Assembly (NCBI RefSeq): GCF_032854445.1
Contig: NC_088300.1
Coordinates: forward strand, 33,587,608-33,651,607
Length of the DNA: 64,000 bases
Direction: 5' to 3'
Origin: Liolophura sinensis
Lineage: Eukaryota; Mollusca; Polyplacophora; Chitonida; Chitonidae
The notes beneath the pieces are model-generated. The model ran no database searches. It saw only the letters and a list, made by a program, of their open reading frames with translations, and was not told the DNA's origin. Positions within the stretch are counted from its first letter, which is position 1, and the number at the start of each line of letters is the position of its first letter. Below, piece after piece: positions 39,291-53,323 of the stretch. Position numbers and translations under genes: made by a program.

Positions 39291-39357
39291 TTGAATTTCC
39301 TTGCTTTATGTAGCTAGCCTTGCCTTGCCTTGAATTTCCTTGCTTTATGTAGCTAGC
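39291..39357. repeat. 28-bp direct repeat, two perfect copies 39 bp apart
   Basis: 39291-39318 and 39330-39357 are identical (ttgaatttccttgctttatg through tagctagc), separated by 11 bases of cttgc-type sequence. Confidence 0.95.
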
Positions 39358-42300
39358 ATTAAACTTTTTTTTGTAACCAGATCACGACAGCTTCTGTGCG
39401 TCACCGTAATGCATGTCTGTCGAATGTAGTAGGTGTAACACCCTTTTCATCAATTTTAACACTCTCCGTTTTAATGATTTTTAAACAACATCCGCGGTAT
39501 AAAACAGCTCAGAACTCAAATTTAGTTACTCCATTATAATGTAAACTTCTTTCATGTTCATAACATTTTAGCGTTCGGTAAATCGCTGTCTCCGGTAATC
39601 AAAGAGTGTGTAATTCCAGAAAACGTAGGACTGGACAGTCAATAAAGCCCAGGAATTGCTAACCGGCACTTTCATTTGCACCATCGCGCCGCAGAAGAAC
39701 GTGAAAGACGTCAACTGACCGCCTGGAGCGCGGCTTTCTGAAGGTCAAGAGATGCTCAAGCATGTACCGGCAAATCCGTGTTCCCTCTTCAGATAACCGT
39801 ATGTCCTACCAGGTTGTCGCCACACAAAACTCGACGTCTCATAAAAATATATCAAAATAAATGATTGTAATTTCCGTCGTCGCGGTGTTGAAATTTGTTG
39901 CCCTGCGGTTGAAATTACTTCACGATAACTGCTGAGACACAAAGCTGTCTTGACCCTATAAAACCCTTCGCGCAACCTGGATGCTAATACCTTGATGCTG
40001 CGATTTTCATTACAAATGACTCGGTCGCTGCAGGCGAAGAAGCCCTTGTAAAGAGGGACTGTAAAGGTATTCAGCGTGGGTCATAATTTAATAGATTTCG
40101 CCCAGTTTATCTCGAGTTAGCAATACTCTGTATGGGTGATAATTGAATATGAATATTCATTATTTAAACTGACTTGATTGAGTGGGCGGGGAGTAGTGGC
40201 TTGGGGAGGAAGCTAGAAAAGTGGGTGTCTAGGAAAAAACCTAAATAAAACAAGATCGGTTTTGTATGATGCTCCGTCAATCTCTCTCCGCCATTTCCAC
40301 ATTCGTTTGTGCATCGATTCGTCAGTGTAGGAATTTTCCCCCGCCATGATGGATGGCTCTGTCGTGTAGCGTTACCACACGCCTGATGAAATGCAAATTA
40401 CCCGGTAGGGATTCAATATCAACTTCCGGGGTATTACGGCTGTAACAATTTAGGTAAATGACTTAACTACAAACAATATTCCTTTGCCTCGATCGGCATC
40501 GACGCCTATGTCTGGAATGACTTAACTGTTTTGCCACGGGCGCTGCGTAAATCGATGTAACCTCACATCCAACTGTGGAAGCCAAAAATGTGTAAGGCGT
40601 TGGGTTTATCTATAAAAGAGTCTGTCCATAAAGTTTTAACTGACTTAGCTAGATCAAGCATGCGTGCCGACGACCAGATATACGGACAGACAGGCAGACT
40701 GATAACTCAACAGACAAGGGATAAACGATCCCTTTTGCCAAGAGCAGTCTAATTTCTACTCGATCCGTCACGCTATTCGGGAGTTGATGAGACTATCTGA
40801 AGTGTCTCTCTTGTTTAATTTCCCGCTGTTGTATGCCGATTCCGGTTTACTTGTCTAGACTAGTGTGTAAGCTTGTGGTGCCCGGGATACAAATAAAGCA
40901 AACAACCAGGATTATATCGTCAACATGTGTACATCACACTGCCAACCTTATAGTCCAGAGCGCTACTTCCACATATCTCTTTAAATGAGAGATCTAAAGT
41001 TCCAAGGAGGGAAAATTGATCTTATCTGAACAAATAATCATTAAAATAAAAAATTAAAAATATAGCAGTCTGGTGTGTGCTTCCTGGACGTGTGCCCAAT
41101 AAGTTTCAATAGATAGGCTTAAACGATACTCATCTCTGTCATCAGTGAACCAGTATATGTAGTTAGTAACATTTTGTCTGAAGAAGCTATGTGTTAGGTC
41201 AAATTCTATCTTTACAGGACTGAAATAAAATTGGGTAGTGCCTGTTTTCATTAGGGCTTTCTTTGTGAAAAGAAGGGATGAAGAAGAAAATTGTCATTCA
41301 CACACGCAAGTGTTACATGTACCACAGTGCAAATTGCTCTATTGTCCACAACCAAGGACTAAGAAAAAGCCCTTTGCTATTCTCGTCTTAAACGGTAGAT
41401 AAAAACTGTGCGAAAAAAGTTTCACGTTTCAAAAGTATCTTGGAATATATATTGCGGACAAGGAAGTAAAAGGATGTTAAATGCGCTGATGTTCCACTTG
41501 CTCGGTGTTCTGTAAATGTGCGCTTCACAGACACACGTGAAATAAGCTGATCCTTCGAAACAAGAGTCACTTTGTATTAGTGTACAACACTAACCAAAGG
41601 TTACTTCTGTCTGGGATGTTTATCAGTCGTCAGCCCTTTAACTGTATTGTAGTTCGGACCGTAGCCCAAAAGTCGAATAGAAACATCGACCACTGACCTT
41701 TTTGTTCGGCTCTTGGTGGTGGGGATTTGAACGAATCTAGAGTGACCGTTCGTCCCATTGGAGAGGGAGGATAATTTCGTGGTTTTGAATTAGTCTCTTG
41801 TGTCCTTCTACGTGTCCCATACATAAGCTTCTTTACAGTTCAGTTTATTGCCAAGCCCCAAATGGAACTCAGTTAAAAACCCTCTCACAAGAAGTGCAGG
41901 TTATACTGGCAGTTGGGGTTAAGCCAAGTCAGCCGTGAATGGACTCCCCGGCTAGCTCTCCATCGAACTTTCAATAAGTGCACGCAAAATTGTCCCGAAA
42001 TGAATTACCCGAGCTTTGAGCTCTAAGTATAAATACAATACTAGGAAAGATTACCAGAGATATATAGGTCTGAAAGTACCACAAAGATGTAAACTGAAAT
42101 AACATGGTTAGCGAGTATTTATATTTTCACTTATAAAACTGAAATGCAGTGTATTAAGTATAATGATGTTAAATCCAATATTCAGGAAGAGGTAGAAAAA
42201 GGGATAATACTTCAAAGTTTTAAACGTAAGTATTTAAAAGTTCACAGAATGCTAAGACAGTGTGTTCTAATCAATAACTGTCAGTACCAAATTATCACTT

Positions 42301-45300
42301 TTTGGTATTATTTTTCCATACCTTCATACTTTTTTCTTTATAAATGTTAAAAAGGCATGTAACCAATCATTGCGATGCGCAACGTTTTAAGATGCTAGCA
42401 CTCTCAATTTACAACATTTACCATATATCATGTTAAAACATTTGCGTTTTAAAAGTATGAACCATTAATAAAACAACACCTTAGGCACGCCACATATGCT
42501 CTGGGGTTTCATAAACTTTAAGGATAAATCAACAACCATCTGTCTGTAATTATTCCAACTATAGCCCGAAGGACAAATAAAATCCTTTAGCCTGATATGG
42601 GGTTTACGTCTCTTAGGCATACGGTACTTGAAAATCTGGATCAAATATATCACGTCGGAGAGGTGGGCAATACATGTAATTCCAGTCAATCTAGCGATAT
42701 ATCATTATATGATATTGCGCGATCTATAAAACCTTCTGCTTATACGGATGGAAACATGACTGGCGAAAGTGGTCTTTAGTGCCAGAAACAATGGTATTTG
42801 TTCCAGATGTTTGAAGTTTAGACGACAGAATCTCTTGTATCTGCGGATGACAGCGTGTGAAAGCCCAGCTAGATTTCTTTCTGCACGCCACTGTCATCAG
42901 ACACAGCTATCTAGTCAACGTCAGACTATGTGTTCAAGTGGAATCGGAGAAACACTTTATGCCTCAGTAATTAGGATAGCGTCCGACTATGAAGAAGAGA
43001 AAATCCATCCGGATGCGAATTTATTGTGTTCGGCAATGTGAGTCAATCATGAGAAATAGGCCATTGTTTACTGTGTGTCACATCCAGACGTTTGAATCAT
43101 TTGATCGTATTGTTGCCGTTTCGCTTATCACTGATCATGACGTCCAATGCATTGAATGGGAAAATTTCCGTTGCACCCAGTTGTTGTATATGACAACACT
43201 TATTGTATATCTCGCCCTGCCCCCCGGACTGTACTCAGTGAACATTGATTGAAACCGATCATATGTGCCCGACCGTACCGTCAACATCGATCTCATCATG
43301 TATGTAGGCCTGCAGATCTGTAGATTCGCTAAAACATAACGGTTCCTCATCTTGGACCAAGATCTTTATGCAGACAATCTAGAACGTCATGCGCCCATAA
43401 AGAACCTTCGGAAAAAACTTACAATAAAATTCGTATCACGGTGCCCTTTGACGATATAAACGCGCAGCTGAATTCATGCACAAGGACCAAAGGGGAATTT
43501 ATCGAGAGTCTTTCACTGGATTATGGCCCAGGACATCATGTAAAAAAAAAAACAAAAAAAAAAACGCGGCAACATCAAAGGGTCTGGGGAATGGATCGTG
43601 AAAATTGGTTAGGAAATGTTTATGGGTGAAGCCACTTACTCGAAGGCAACAGCTTGGGCCGAGCTGACAGCCACTCCTAGTTCTACCACCTTCTCCTTTC
43701 GACGTACCCGTTTGTGTAACAGTAATTGTTGACAGATGCGATCGAAGAGGAATCTGCACCCCTCGTTGTTTTTCTTTACTCTCGGGTTATCTATCACCGA
43801 CTTCCACATTATAGAGCAGACGATAGGCAATAAGCAGTTGCCCGGTGTGTATATCTTAACGCACCGCACAAATATATAAACATATTGGACCACACTATGC
43901 GATGACACTCACACCACAGCGCACATTATATAACTGTCAGTAAATCCATGAAGTAGATAAGAGCTTTCGTTGGAATCGTTACCAGATTATATGGGCTGAT
44001 AGATGACTCTCCGTGCGGCAAACACGGTTATCACATTCCTAGCTATATCTTCAAGTAAACACGGATTCAAATCTACTGCTGATGCCTTCATATAGGGGCA
44101 CAAGTATGACCTATACAGGGAACGCAATAGTAGATTTGATAACACATGTCTTTATGGCATTCCTAGTGAAAGATATGCAAATATACTTTCTCATGATAAC
44201 ATTTTATCGGCAGACAAACTTCCATTATTTTCTATTGGAGATGTGCTGTTTGGTATCTGTTTTCTTCGTGATATCCCAAGGGACTGCAGTACTACGATAT
44301 GAATAACTAGGCTGATTCCGCCTAAAATGTGTGTTCTATCAAGATTTGTCCTGCCTTTGTGAGTGAATTGGTAACGTATAATATACTCATGGATTGCAAG
44401 AAAACAATTTTTAGCTTATATTGGAATCGATTCGTCGTGTTTTTCCCGTCATATTTACAAAAGCACTACAAAATTTTGTACTAGCCTAGTTCACCTTTGC
44501 ATGTAGGCTAAAATATTCATTATAATACAGTTGAATGTAATCTCTTAACGTTGTTTCTTGAAGCAAAATAAAAATTCAAACGGATTTTCCGTAAGCATTG
44601 GGCATTGTGACGACAAGAGACACTGTACTCAGTGATCATTCATTTGTAAGAGAGGATTAGGTTTTCGAAAATGATTAAGAGAAAGTGCGGTTTGCCTTCA
44701 ACACATCGGGATTGAGATAAACCGACTACGCTTTTCTTTCCCCTTGGTGGCCGCTTTGCGATCGTGTGTAAACGAGTAATACGTTTAGTAGGCTGTATAT
44801 GATTGTTACACGCAACTGCGTGAGGTAACAGAATCATGGCTACCCTTTTAACGCTCCATGAAACAGAGAAAGCGTTGGCCTCTGACTATTACATGTACAT
44901 TAAAGATAGTTGTTTCTGTCAAATAACAGACTATCATTAGTCACTTGGTCTCCCAATGTACTAAACGTTGCCCTCTTCGAATAGAACTAGCCTGTCTCTC
45001 TGTGAGCTTGCCAGTTACCAGGCGTTGTTTCTGATGTATGGTAATGGACGGGAAGATATCTCGAGGGTGCTGCATCAGGGAGAACATAAATGGCTAAATG
45101 ACTGCTCGTTTACATTGGGTAATGTCCCGAGGCCGCTCGTTATGTGCTGTTCGCTTGTGGATGGGGGATCTACGGGGCATGACACTTGGTTTACTGTATT
45201 ACCTGGCTCACTTGTGTGCATGGAGATCAAATATAAGGGCCTAACCTCCATTGCCAATTAAAAGCGACACATTTTCTCCAACGTCGGCATGGGGAGAATG

Positions 45301-46021
45301 CGGCTCCAAATCAAACACATCTAGATTCTTCTTCCCTTTCTTCAAATCTTCTTTAATGGCTAGATATTTTTTTAATCCTTTTTATCATATAGTATGTGCA
45401 AAGAATTGTTCTCATTGTCGTGTACTGAATACTGAGTACTGTGTACCCTGTGTGCATTAAAAGGGGCATCGGTCACACTCTGTATGCTGTAACTCATTTG
45501 ATGCGTTCAGGACGGAGTTCTAGCAAGTCAGGATTAGGAATATGACAGGATTAGGTATCTGAAGTGTCCTTCCACCAGGAAACATTGGCTGATTTCTGTG
45601 AGAGACATAAAAGCTGAAAACGGCAATAAAATTTACGAAAACAAAAATACAAATCACAATAAAGTGTTCCCATCGGAGAATTTCCAAACACCGGTAAACC
45701 AGTGGCGGCTCCTTTTAGCTTAGCTTTGGGACGCAATTTTTGTCAGGGAGATGATTTAACATATATACAAAGAATGGTATTCCAACGGTCTTTGACGCGC
45801 AGATTTGGAGTGACTGTGGGAAATCCTTCAACATCCGAACCCTTATAAATACTGGAAACCATAATATTGACTGTGAAATGAGACGGTAGCGTGAACCCAC
45901 GCACGAATTAATAACCGGAGACAAATTTCCTTTCATATCACGTTTTGGGGCTTTATAAGATAACGATTTAGTAGTACTTTCTGTTACAGGAACGCGTTAC
46001 CAAATGTCAATAACTTGCCAA
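39358..46021 (+). other. Intronic block, unique sequence
   Basis: Contains a 12-bp palindrome atgaatattcat (40149-40160, POU-dimer-like) beside a gggcggg box (40184-40190). Poly(A) runs occur at about 43541-43564. No exon recognised. Confidence 0.4.
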
Positions 46022-46136
46022 ATGTCCGTGGTTTATCTTAGAGACTCGTATTTCTACCACCCATATACTGGACATCGTCGTATGACTCAAAAAATTCTTC
46101 AGTAGGGTGTAGCACAGCAATGAATCAATCAACCAA
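46022..46136 (+). mobile_element. Old, diverged SINE 3' half
   Basis: tccgtggtttatctta, ctaccacccatatactggac, atcgtcgtatgactc, attcttcagtagggtgta and gcaatgaatcaatcaa align in order with the centre and tail of the family. Confidence 0.5.
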
Positions 46137-48558
46137 CCAGATTTAAGGCGGTTAAGTTATAGACGGTTCGAATGATATCTAATCGCATTTACATGTATGT
46201 CGTCTACTTGTTCTTTAATCTCCGCCTATTGCCCGTTTTCACCTCTATTAAGTTTTTACAAGAACGGATGCGAAAAAAGAACAACCAGTCACGACGACTT
46301 GGCGCCTGGCTGTTAAAAAGAAATAGCGTTTTAAATTTGGCACCCTGCAGGGGACGTTTGGATCTTTGAAGGCGGTCAGCCTAGGAGTCAAAATATACCA
46401 ATTTGCAACAAAGCTGTGATGGTAATGGTTTTCTCTGCAGGGTGACTCTTCCCTTTACCTTTCATGTTGCCCCGAGTAGCAATTTACCCGGAATTGCGAA
46501 AGCATAGGATAAATCATCCACAAAAGGGTCACATCCAAAATTTAACATTGAATATTTAGCTTTCTTAATTCGACACAATTTATATGTCTGTTTTATAACA
46601 ATTTCTCGAAGACAACACTTTATGTTTAAATCTTTGTCTTCGATACAACGGAATCATTCCTAAAATTTACAACAGGATTCTAATTACCCGATAAACTTTT
46701 GCTGTTTTCGAAACATTGGCTGAGAGGGACTTCACAGTTTCTGTGATAATGGACAGGCAAATATAATCTGCCTCTCCCCTCACTCACTAAATAATCGGAT
46801 ATAAACAGGCTGTATTGAGATTTATAATCGACTGTCAGTCATCTTGAGAAAGATCTTTTTGAACACAAAATCATGACAAAATGCCGACAGCAACCAATGC
46901 CTTCACAATATACAGAATGTTCGTCCTTGTTTCCCCTGACCCAATTGCAAACGTCCAAACATAAACGAAGTCACACATAGTTGCCTTTATTTTCCTTGTG
47001 TTGTGCAATTTTATTTCCGATGTTAGATTCAATCTTAGTTTAAGAGTTATGGGGGATTTCTTTCCTTATAACTTAGAATTCGATTTTACTTTTTAAGTTT
47101 CCATGGGTTTTTGACACGCCTCTATCCCCCCACAGCCTTGTTAAACTAGATTCACCCACCACAGGTACTTTGTTTCCCAATTATTGGAGTAACCATAGCC
47201 AAGAAGCCATCAGAGAGCGCAGATAAGCTTATCAGGGGTTCCTCCGCCTCACTCTTGTGCAAAACATGGTGTTATCTCCGTCTACAGAGATGTGGCCCAC
47301 TACCTTGGACTGGCCATATATATACTACAAATTATCCACATAGGAGCTCTATAAATCGGATTACAAATTCCTCCCATCCATAGACTGTCTCTGGCACAGA
47401 CAAGATTGAAATTGGTTTAAGGAACCATCTTTCTCCAAACAGAGAAACAATTGTACGGCTCCATAAAGTAGCCAGACGTTATATGCCCAAAATTTGATAT
47501 CCCACATCCCCCCGTCTCTCCCTGAGCTATGGCGGTTGAACCGTAAAGCGACTGCCATGAAATGATCTCTGTGATTGCCAAGTTTCGATCAAGATTTTGA
47601 AGGTTGACTCGAATAGTAAATTAAATGGTGTAAAACCTAATGAAGCCTATCTTTCTTTGAATACCCATTTTCCTGTTAACGATTTTTTGGGTAGACCAGT
47701 GCTCTTGACATGGAATCTTAAGCATGTTTGGGTTGTAAATGTGCTCCTGGGCCCAGTTGTTCGAAAGTGTATATGCCAAAACTGGTATTGACTCATATTC
47801 TATATTTAAATTTTTAGCCAAACTCAGGGGCCAATTCAGTTCTCGAAAGGCAAAGTATAACAGCAGCACTGTTAGGTCATATTTTATATAACGCTACACA
47901 ATTTTGTCTAGGCTGATTTTCTGTACTATCGAATGTTTATTGACACATTGGCATGTAACACTTGCTAATGCCTTTCGAAACTGTTCTTCAAATGTGCGCA
48001 TCACATATCGCCTTTATTTCCTCGAACAATTTAGAATTCCTGCGTTGGGAAGCTGATAACCCATGAGTAAATCTCAATTTTGTTGATATTTGATTTTATA
48101 ATGGAATGTATATGCATCTTTTGAATAAAAACCGAAATACAGTTGACATCGAAGATGCTTACAGTTTGAACATAAAAACTTATATCTATTTATGCACTTA
48201 ACCTGTCAATGTTTATGTCTATCTTCTTTCCTGTATTTCCTGTCTCAAAATGACATTATACAGGCCATTTGCCAATGAGACAAGTCACGTGATCGTAATG
48301 GCTTCAAATTGAGATAAAGATGCAGTGACTGTCCAATCACTGACCACATGGCAAGAAGTAGACCGTTTGACTGAAGTCAAACAATTAAAATCCCTTCATT
48401 ATACGGCTGTGTAAATTGAGATATATTTAGAATGATAGCACGTGAGAGTGTTTTTGTATCACAAAACCAGAACGATTATCCTCATGATATCAAATGACGT
48501 TGTGTGCGTAAGATCATCTTCTGTGTTTACACACGACGAAAAGAAACGTGATGCATGT

Positions 48559-48590
48559 TTGCAGGCACTTTCAACGCACAGTGCCTGCAA
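48559..48590. other. Perfect 11-bp inverted repeat (hairpin)
   Basis: Arms ttgcaggcact (48559-48569) and agtgcctgcaa (48580-48590) with a 10-base loop. No T run follows. Confidence 0.85.
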
Positions 48591-49102
48591 TAATGTCGTT
48601 TTGTGCACGTGTAGCCATATGGCCTTGTGAAACCACCAAATTTCTTAGTCCAAAACGGACATGGGGGAATTAGTAACTTAAGTAAAGGCTGCCTTGGTAT
48701 GGTCTAAACACCGCCTTAGTTGCGTCAAGTTATCATTATTTATTCAACAATGGGGATATGTAAATATTATGGCACGATGTACTATTCGTGGAACATAAGC
48801 ACCTGGTAGCATTTTCTTTAGCAAGGTTGTTTATAGACTATTACAACAAAAAAGTAATAAATGATCCCATGCTCTCAAAAAATATTCTGTTAACTTTAAC
48901 AGAAAGTCTGTATCTGAGTTACGCTAGAATGTATTGTGCTATTGCGGCAGATTTTTCTGTAAAAAAAAAAACACCTATTATATTAATTCAATATAACCAT
49001 TCTATTAGACCAACAGGGTGTTAGGGTGAATATGACACAATATTGTGTTATATTCAGTGTAGCAGAATATGTTCTATCATTACTGAGATTTATTTATTCA
49101 TC

Positions 49103-49228
49103 TATTTGATTGGTGTTCTCAAGAATATTTCACTTTTTCCACGGCGACCAGCATTACCGTGGGAGGAAACCGGACAGAATCCGTGGGAAACCCACGACCA
49201 TCCGCAGGTTGCTGAAGGCCTTCCCAGG
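49103..49228 (-). mobile_element. Headless SINE with 8-bp flanking repeat
   Basis: On the minus strand it begins cctgggaaggccttcagc, has the conserved centre (gggtttcccacggattctg, cggtaatgctggtcgccgtg) and ends with the tail caatcaaata. tattcatc occurs immediately on both sides (49095-49102 and 49229-49236), a likely short target-site duplication. Confidence 0.8.
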
Positions 49229-50185
49229 TATTCATCACTCAGATAAGACTTTCTGTTAAATTTAACAGATGAATTTTTTTTAGTGTATGTGCGATATAAT
49301 ATGATCCACCGCGTTTCTGTTGATGTTTAGAATTAACGCAAATTAACAACAAGCATCTTATTAGACAAATGCCCTGCAGCAGAATCCGAGGAATATGTAC
49401 AGTGTGGTTCTACCATTTACGAGAGAATTTACTTCCCCGTTTTGTAGTACCATGCCTTAGATGCAGTTACCTCTTACGCAGACTTAACCAAACCCAGCAG
49501 GTCATTGTTTTGACTCCGTATAGGTCTTACTACAACGTTATGCACGGATATTGATTCACGGTTGGCACCATGCATTGATTGGCAGTTCGTTGCTTTCTTT
49601 CTGTGTGAAGACAGGAATGTATCTTTACACGAACTATTAAAAGCGAGAAGGATATTACTATATTCGTCACTGTACATAGTACTGTATAGAATAATGGTGT
49701 ATTGGACTGGCCCGCGCTTCACAGCCCTGTGCGTATGTTGGACCGCGCTATTCAACTTAGCCTTTGTTGTTCCACTGTATATTGCCTGGATGCCGCTCAG
49801 AGTCAGACATGACACTTAGATTGAAGCTTGAAGCAGAATGACAGCTTTGCGAGCTTAAGCAATTCCACAGCGCAAAATGAGGACATTGCATTGCACTGTG
49901 TGTTACATTTTACTGCGCTGTATTTCACAGCACTGCCCTGTGCTACACAACTTGAAACTTAATCATCCACTCAGTGCTTTGGTGTTAACTTAAATTAGAA
50001 ATATACAAGCCTGCTGCGCAATCTGGCAACATTACAATATTTTAATGAGACATTTTTTCTCCAATAGTTCCAAAGTGACGAAGAAACAGTCCAACAACGT
50101 GTATTTTACCCCATTTGAAGCGTTCTACTGCGCTGGAGTCTGGTTGGTTGGAAGGTTAAGGCTTAGGGACTAATGGGTAGAGTTT

Positions 50186-50214
50186 GGGATTAGGGGTTGG
50201 GATTAGGGGTGGGG
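50186..50214 (+). other. G-quadruplex motif with TTAGGG-like units
   Basis: Five G runs of 3-4 separated by loops attа-length or shorter: GGG-ATTA-GGGG-TT-GGG-ATTA-GGGG, then T and GGGG. Upstream lies cttagggactaatgggtag, so the patch looks like degenerate telomere-like repeat. Confidence 0.6.
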
Positions 50215-51064
50215 TGGAGGCAACTGAATGGACATTAGTTTTGTTAGGCTACATGTAGAAACACACGTAATTCCCCCACTTACACAATAAGCGTTCAGCC
50301 TGTTTTATATTTAGTAGATCACTGTAGTCTTTACATATATCGAATCTTTCCAGGATGTACTATGTTATCGATTCCATGTTATACAAAAGGCATATCAGTT
50401 ATACATTGATCAGTAGATATAAATCCGGAGTGGTGCCGGGTGACCAATTCGGGAAGTGCTGTATTAATATCCTGTGGGAAAATCGCTGCTAGTGCATCTG
50501 CACCCGTCAAAGTCATCGGAGCCATTCACTTGTATGAATTTGATAGATTGTTGTTCGGGTTGTGTTGCTTTCTTTAAGAGCTTTGAGAACCAATGTGTGA
50601 ATTAGCTGCCAAGTCTCATTCAGTTGAGCTATGAAATTTTTGACAAGCACATCTTTTTTATACTTACAAAGTTTTTTTTTTCATATTCGCCTCGATTGAT
50701 GTTTTCCAGGTTGCATGTGTTGAACTCCGCAGTTGCCCAAATTACGTGGACACTGATATCAGCATTTGTATGAAAATCTTTCATTTTAGATACATATATG
50801 TAATCATGGGGTGAAAACTTTGACGTCAACTCAAAGATATGTTCCGCAAAACTTGTCAATTCTCTTCTCCTCTGCCTCTGCACATACTAGATTGATTCCT
50901 GGAAAACTATGAAAATAGAACGTCGATCGAAAGCGATTTGGCATGTGCAAAGCAATGCAGAGGCCCTCCTTGTCTCAAACATCGAAAGCACTGTTCTCCT
51001 CACAGCCAGTCTGTCACTGACCAATGGGGTTGCAAGATCAAACCCCCTTCTCCTTCGTACGACT

Positions 51065-51517
51065 TCAGTAAAAATGTTTACTGACAATGTTTTTCTTTAG
51101 TGGCGCTGTCCGGTATTCCCGCTCACACTGTGGCATAAAAAAACAACCAAATACATATATATGTACTTGCGCATATACTCTCAAGATCGGATGAATACAA
51201 CTATGCATATGTAATAAAATAACATCCCTGTTTATTAAGCTAATCACCATGTAATCGTAGTCGAAATTCTTATTGTGTATCAAATATAACTTGGCAAAAA
51301 AGTTGGCAACCAAGCCTTTGTAGTGGTGTAAAGCAGTGGCAATCACACCCGTCTCCTTAGCGAAAAACGGAAATAAATTTGAGCGAAAGGGATCAACAAC
51401 TGTTAAATCACCAGTAGGGGACACGTTAAAGTGAATAGACTTATGTACTGCTGTAGGAGCGCATAGAAAGTGAGAAGTAGAATTTCGTTCAGCGCCAATC
51501 GTATATACATATGGCAT
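51065..51517 (-). CDS. Unrecognised ORF, 150 codons
   Basis: An ATG-started frame of 150 codons, open a further 17 codons upstream to a TAA. The N-terminal 90 residues have a fairly protein-like composition (for example ETGVIATALHHYKGLVANFF), while the C-terminal part is less so. I recognise no domain, and see no convincing splice signal or poly(A) signal. It would lie antisense within the probable neuroligin intron. It may well be chance. Confidence 0.15.
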   Translation of the reverse strand: MPYVYTIGAERNSTSHFLCAPTAVHKSIHFNVSPTGDLTVVDPFRSNLFPFFAKETGVIATALHHYKGLVANFFAKLYLIHNKNFDYDYMVISLINRDVILLHMHSCIHPILRVYAQVHIYVFGCFFMPQCEREYRTAPLKKNIVSKHFY

Positions 51518-52056
51518 CTGTCGTTGCGCAAAACAGCACCTACTGCCCGTTACGTTGAGCAGCCATTACGACTAGCCCCCATCAGCACATGCATAATTCA
51601 CTTAGTTGTTCTTGTTCCGAACAAGGGAAAGGCATCCTGATGTGGCATTCGCCAGCTGAGGCTTAATAAATAACCCCTAGGAGCGGGAGCAGCTGGGCTG
51701 AGTGTTAACCGCGTAACTGAGTGTCAAATGCCGGATATATATTTAGACTGCAAAATATAAACAACTGCTGAATTTATTTAACTAAGTCGAGTTGTTCGCT
51801 GCAGCGAGAGCGCATCCTGTTTTCAAGGGTCACTTGGTGGGATAATTATTTTGTACGTGGTATTTCAGCTGTAACTATATAATGAGGTACGCCTGCGTAA
51901 GGATAATCCCCAGGGGCTTGGTTGACTTGTATATGTATTTGCTGTGCGGATAAGCAAACTGAAGGGGGATGGGAATATAAGATGAACTAGCAATCCTCAT
52001 TCATCATCAGCTTGCTGAGGACACCGTTTTGCTTTGTGTTCAAGTGCCTTTAAGTG

Positions 52057-52058
<2 letters not shown>

Positions 52059-52115
<57 letters not shown>
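52059..52115. repeat. (TA)n microsatellite
   Basis: About 57 bases of TA dinucleotide. Confidence 0.96.
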
Positions 52116-52117
<2 letters not shown>

Positions 52118-53311
52118 CGGTTCTGAAGAGCCTGTATTCAAAGCTGTACTATTAACACTTCTACGCAGGCTATGTCATTTGCACAAACGATATTTTATAC
52201 CGTAAATAAAAAGCAGATAAATCGCATCATTTTTGTTGTGCTAGTACATGTAAATGTAGTTTTATGGTCCATGACCGTAAACGAGAATAGGCCAACGCTT
52301 CAACAGTGAAAGTATATATCATTTTTGCGTCAAGATCTTACGCTTTACATCTGTATTACTCTATTAAATCTAAGACAAGACTTTTATTTAAAAAGTGTAA
52401 AAGCCTCAAATTGATTGTAGAAATTGTCACTAGCATCGTATGAAAAGAAACCCCACTTTTTCTGTATGTTATCATCTTATCGACCTACAGGGAAAGACTC
52501 GTGAAGTAACACACATTCTAAAGTATTGAGGACGTCTCCTCAAATAGTTTGTGACACCAAACTAAACTAAAATGCACTCAAAATCAAATGCGAACATACC
52601 TCTCTTGCCATACATACATCGGTAGATATCCTTCCACTCTTAACGAGAATTAACGCCTACAAATTCTGACCAGTAACTTCCGTAAACGAAAGAAGTATAC
52701 TTTCGCTTAATATGCTCTCAGCCTTCGACTTAACTAAAAAAAATTAATTAAAATTGCACGAGACGCCCGATGAAATTCTATACCTTTTTTCGCTCATGAA
52801 CCCGCATTGAGATAATTATTTGTTTTTGAACCTGTTAGTAGGCCTATACACTCGAAGGCTACATTACCTACAGAACGAAGAGATGTATAGTATTGTTGAT
52901 GAGTTTAATCTTAATCCTCTTCAGAATAATAAAGTGAAAATAAACGAAGCGTGGTATTGTCTCTGGCCTTAAAAATAATCTATGTGATAAGCAAGTTTGA
53001 GAGCAAGCCGTTAAACCCGTTGAACAACTGTGACATACTTCAAAGATACAGTTTTATCTGTAAAACCAGATATCCTGCTGAAAACTCGTGTAATCGCGAG
53101 TCTGGTCAGCTTCAAAACTTTCAAATCAACAATCTTGGTATTTCTGTATACATGGCGTTGAACATTACGACAGATACAACTACGCTGTATCTGTGTTGCA
53201 ACAAAGCATGTAGTTCCAGTCAGGGGACACTATAAAGCAGCCATCCGGGTGGGCCCGATGTTAAGGAGACCCGTTCTTGATATGACCGCAGCAATGCTAC
53301 ATGCCCAATTG

Positions 53312-53323
53312 AAAAATCTTAAG
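53312..53323. repeat. Target-site duplication, left copy
   Basis: aaaaatcttaag, identical to 53443-53454. Confidence 0.82.

Noticed and set aside
41720-41745. B-box-like cgttcaaatcc on the minus strand
   Set aside because: No A box upstream at a suitable distance and no cloverleaf.
44065-44080. B-box-like attcaaatctac
   Set aside because: The preceding sequence does not give an A box or paired arms.
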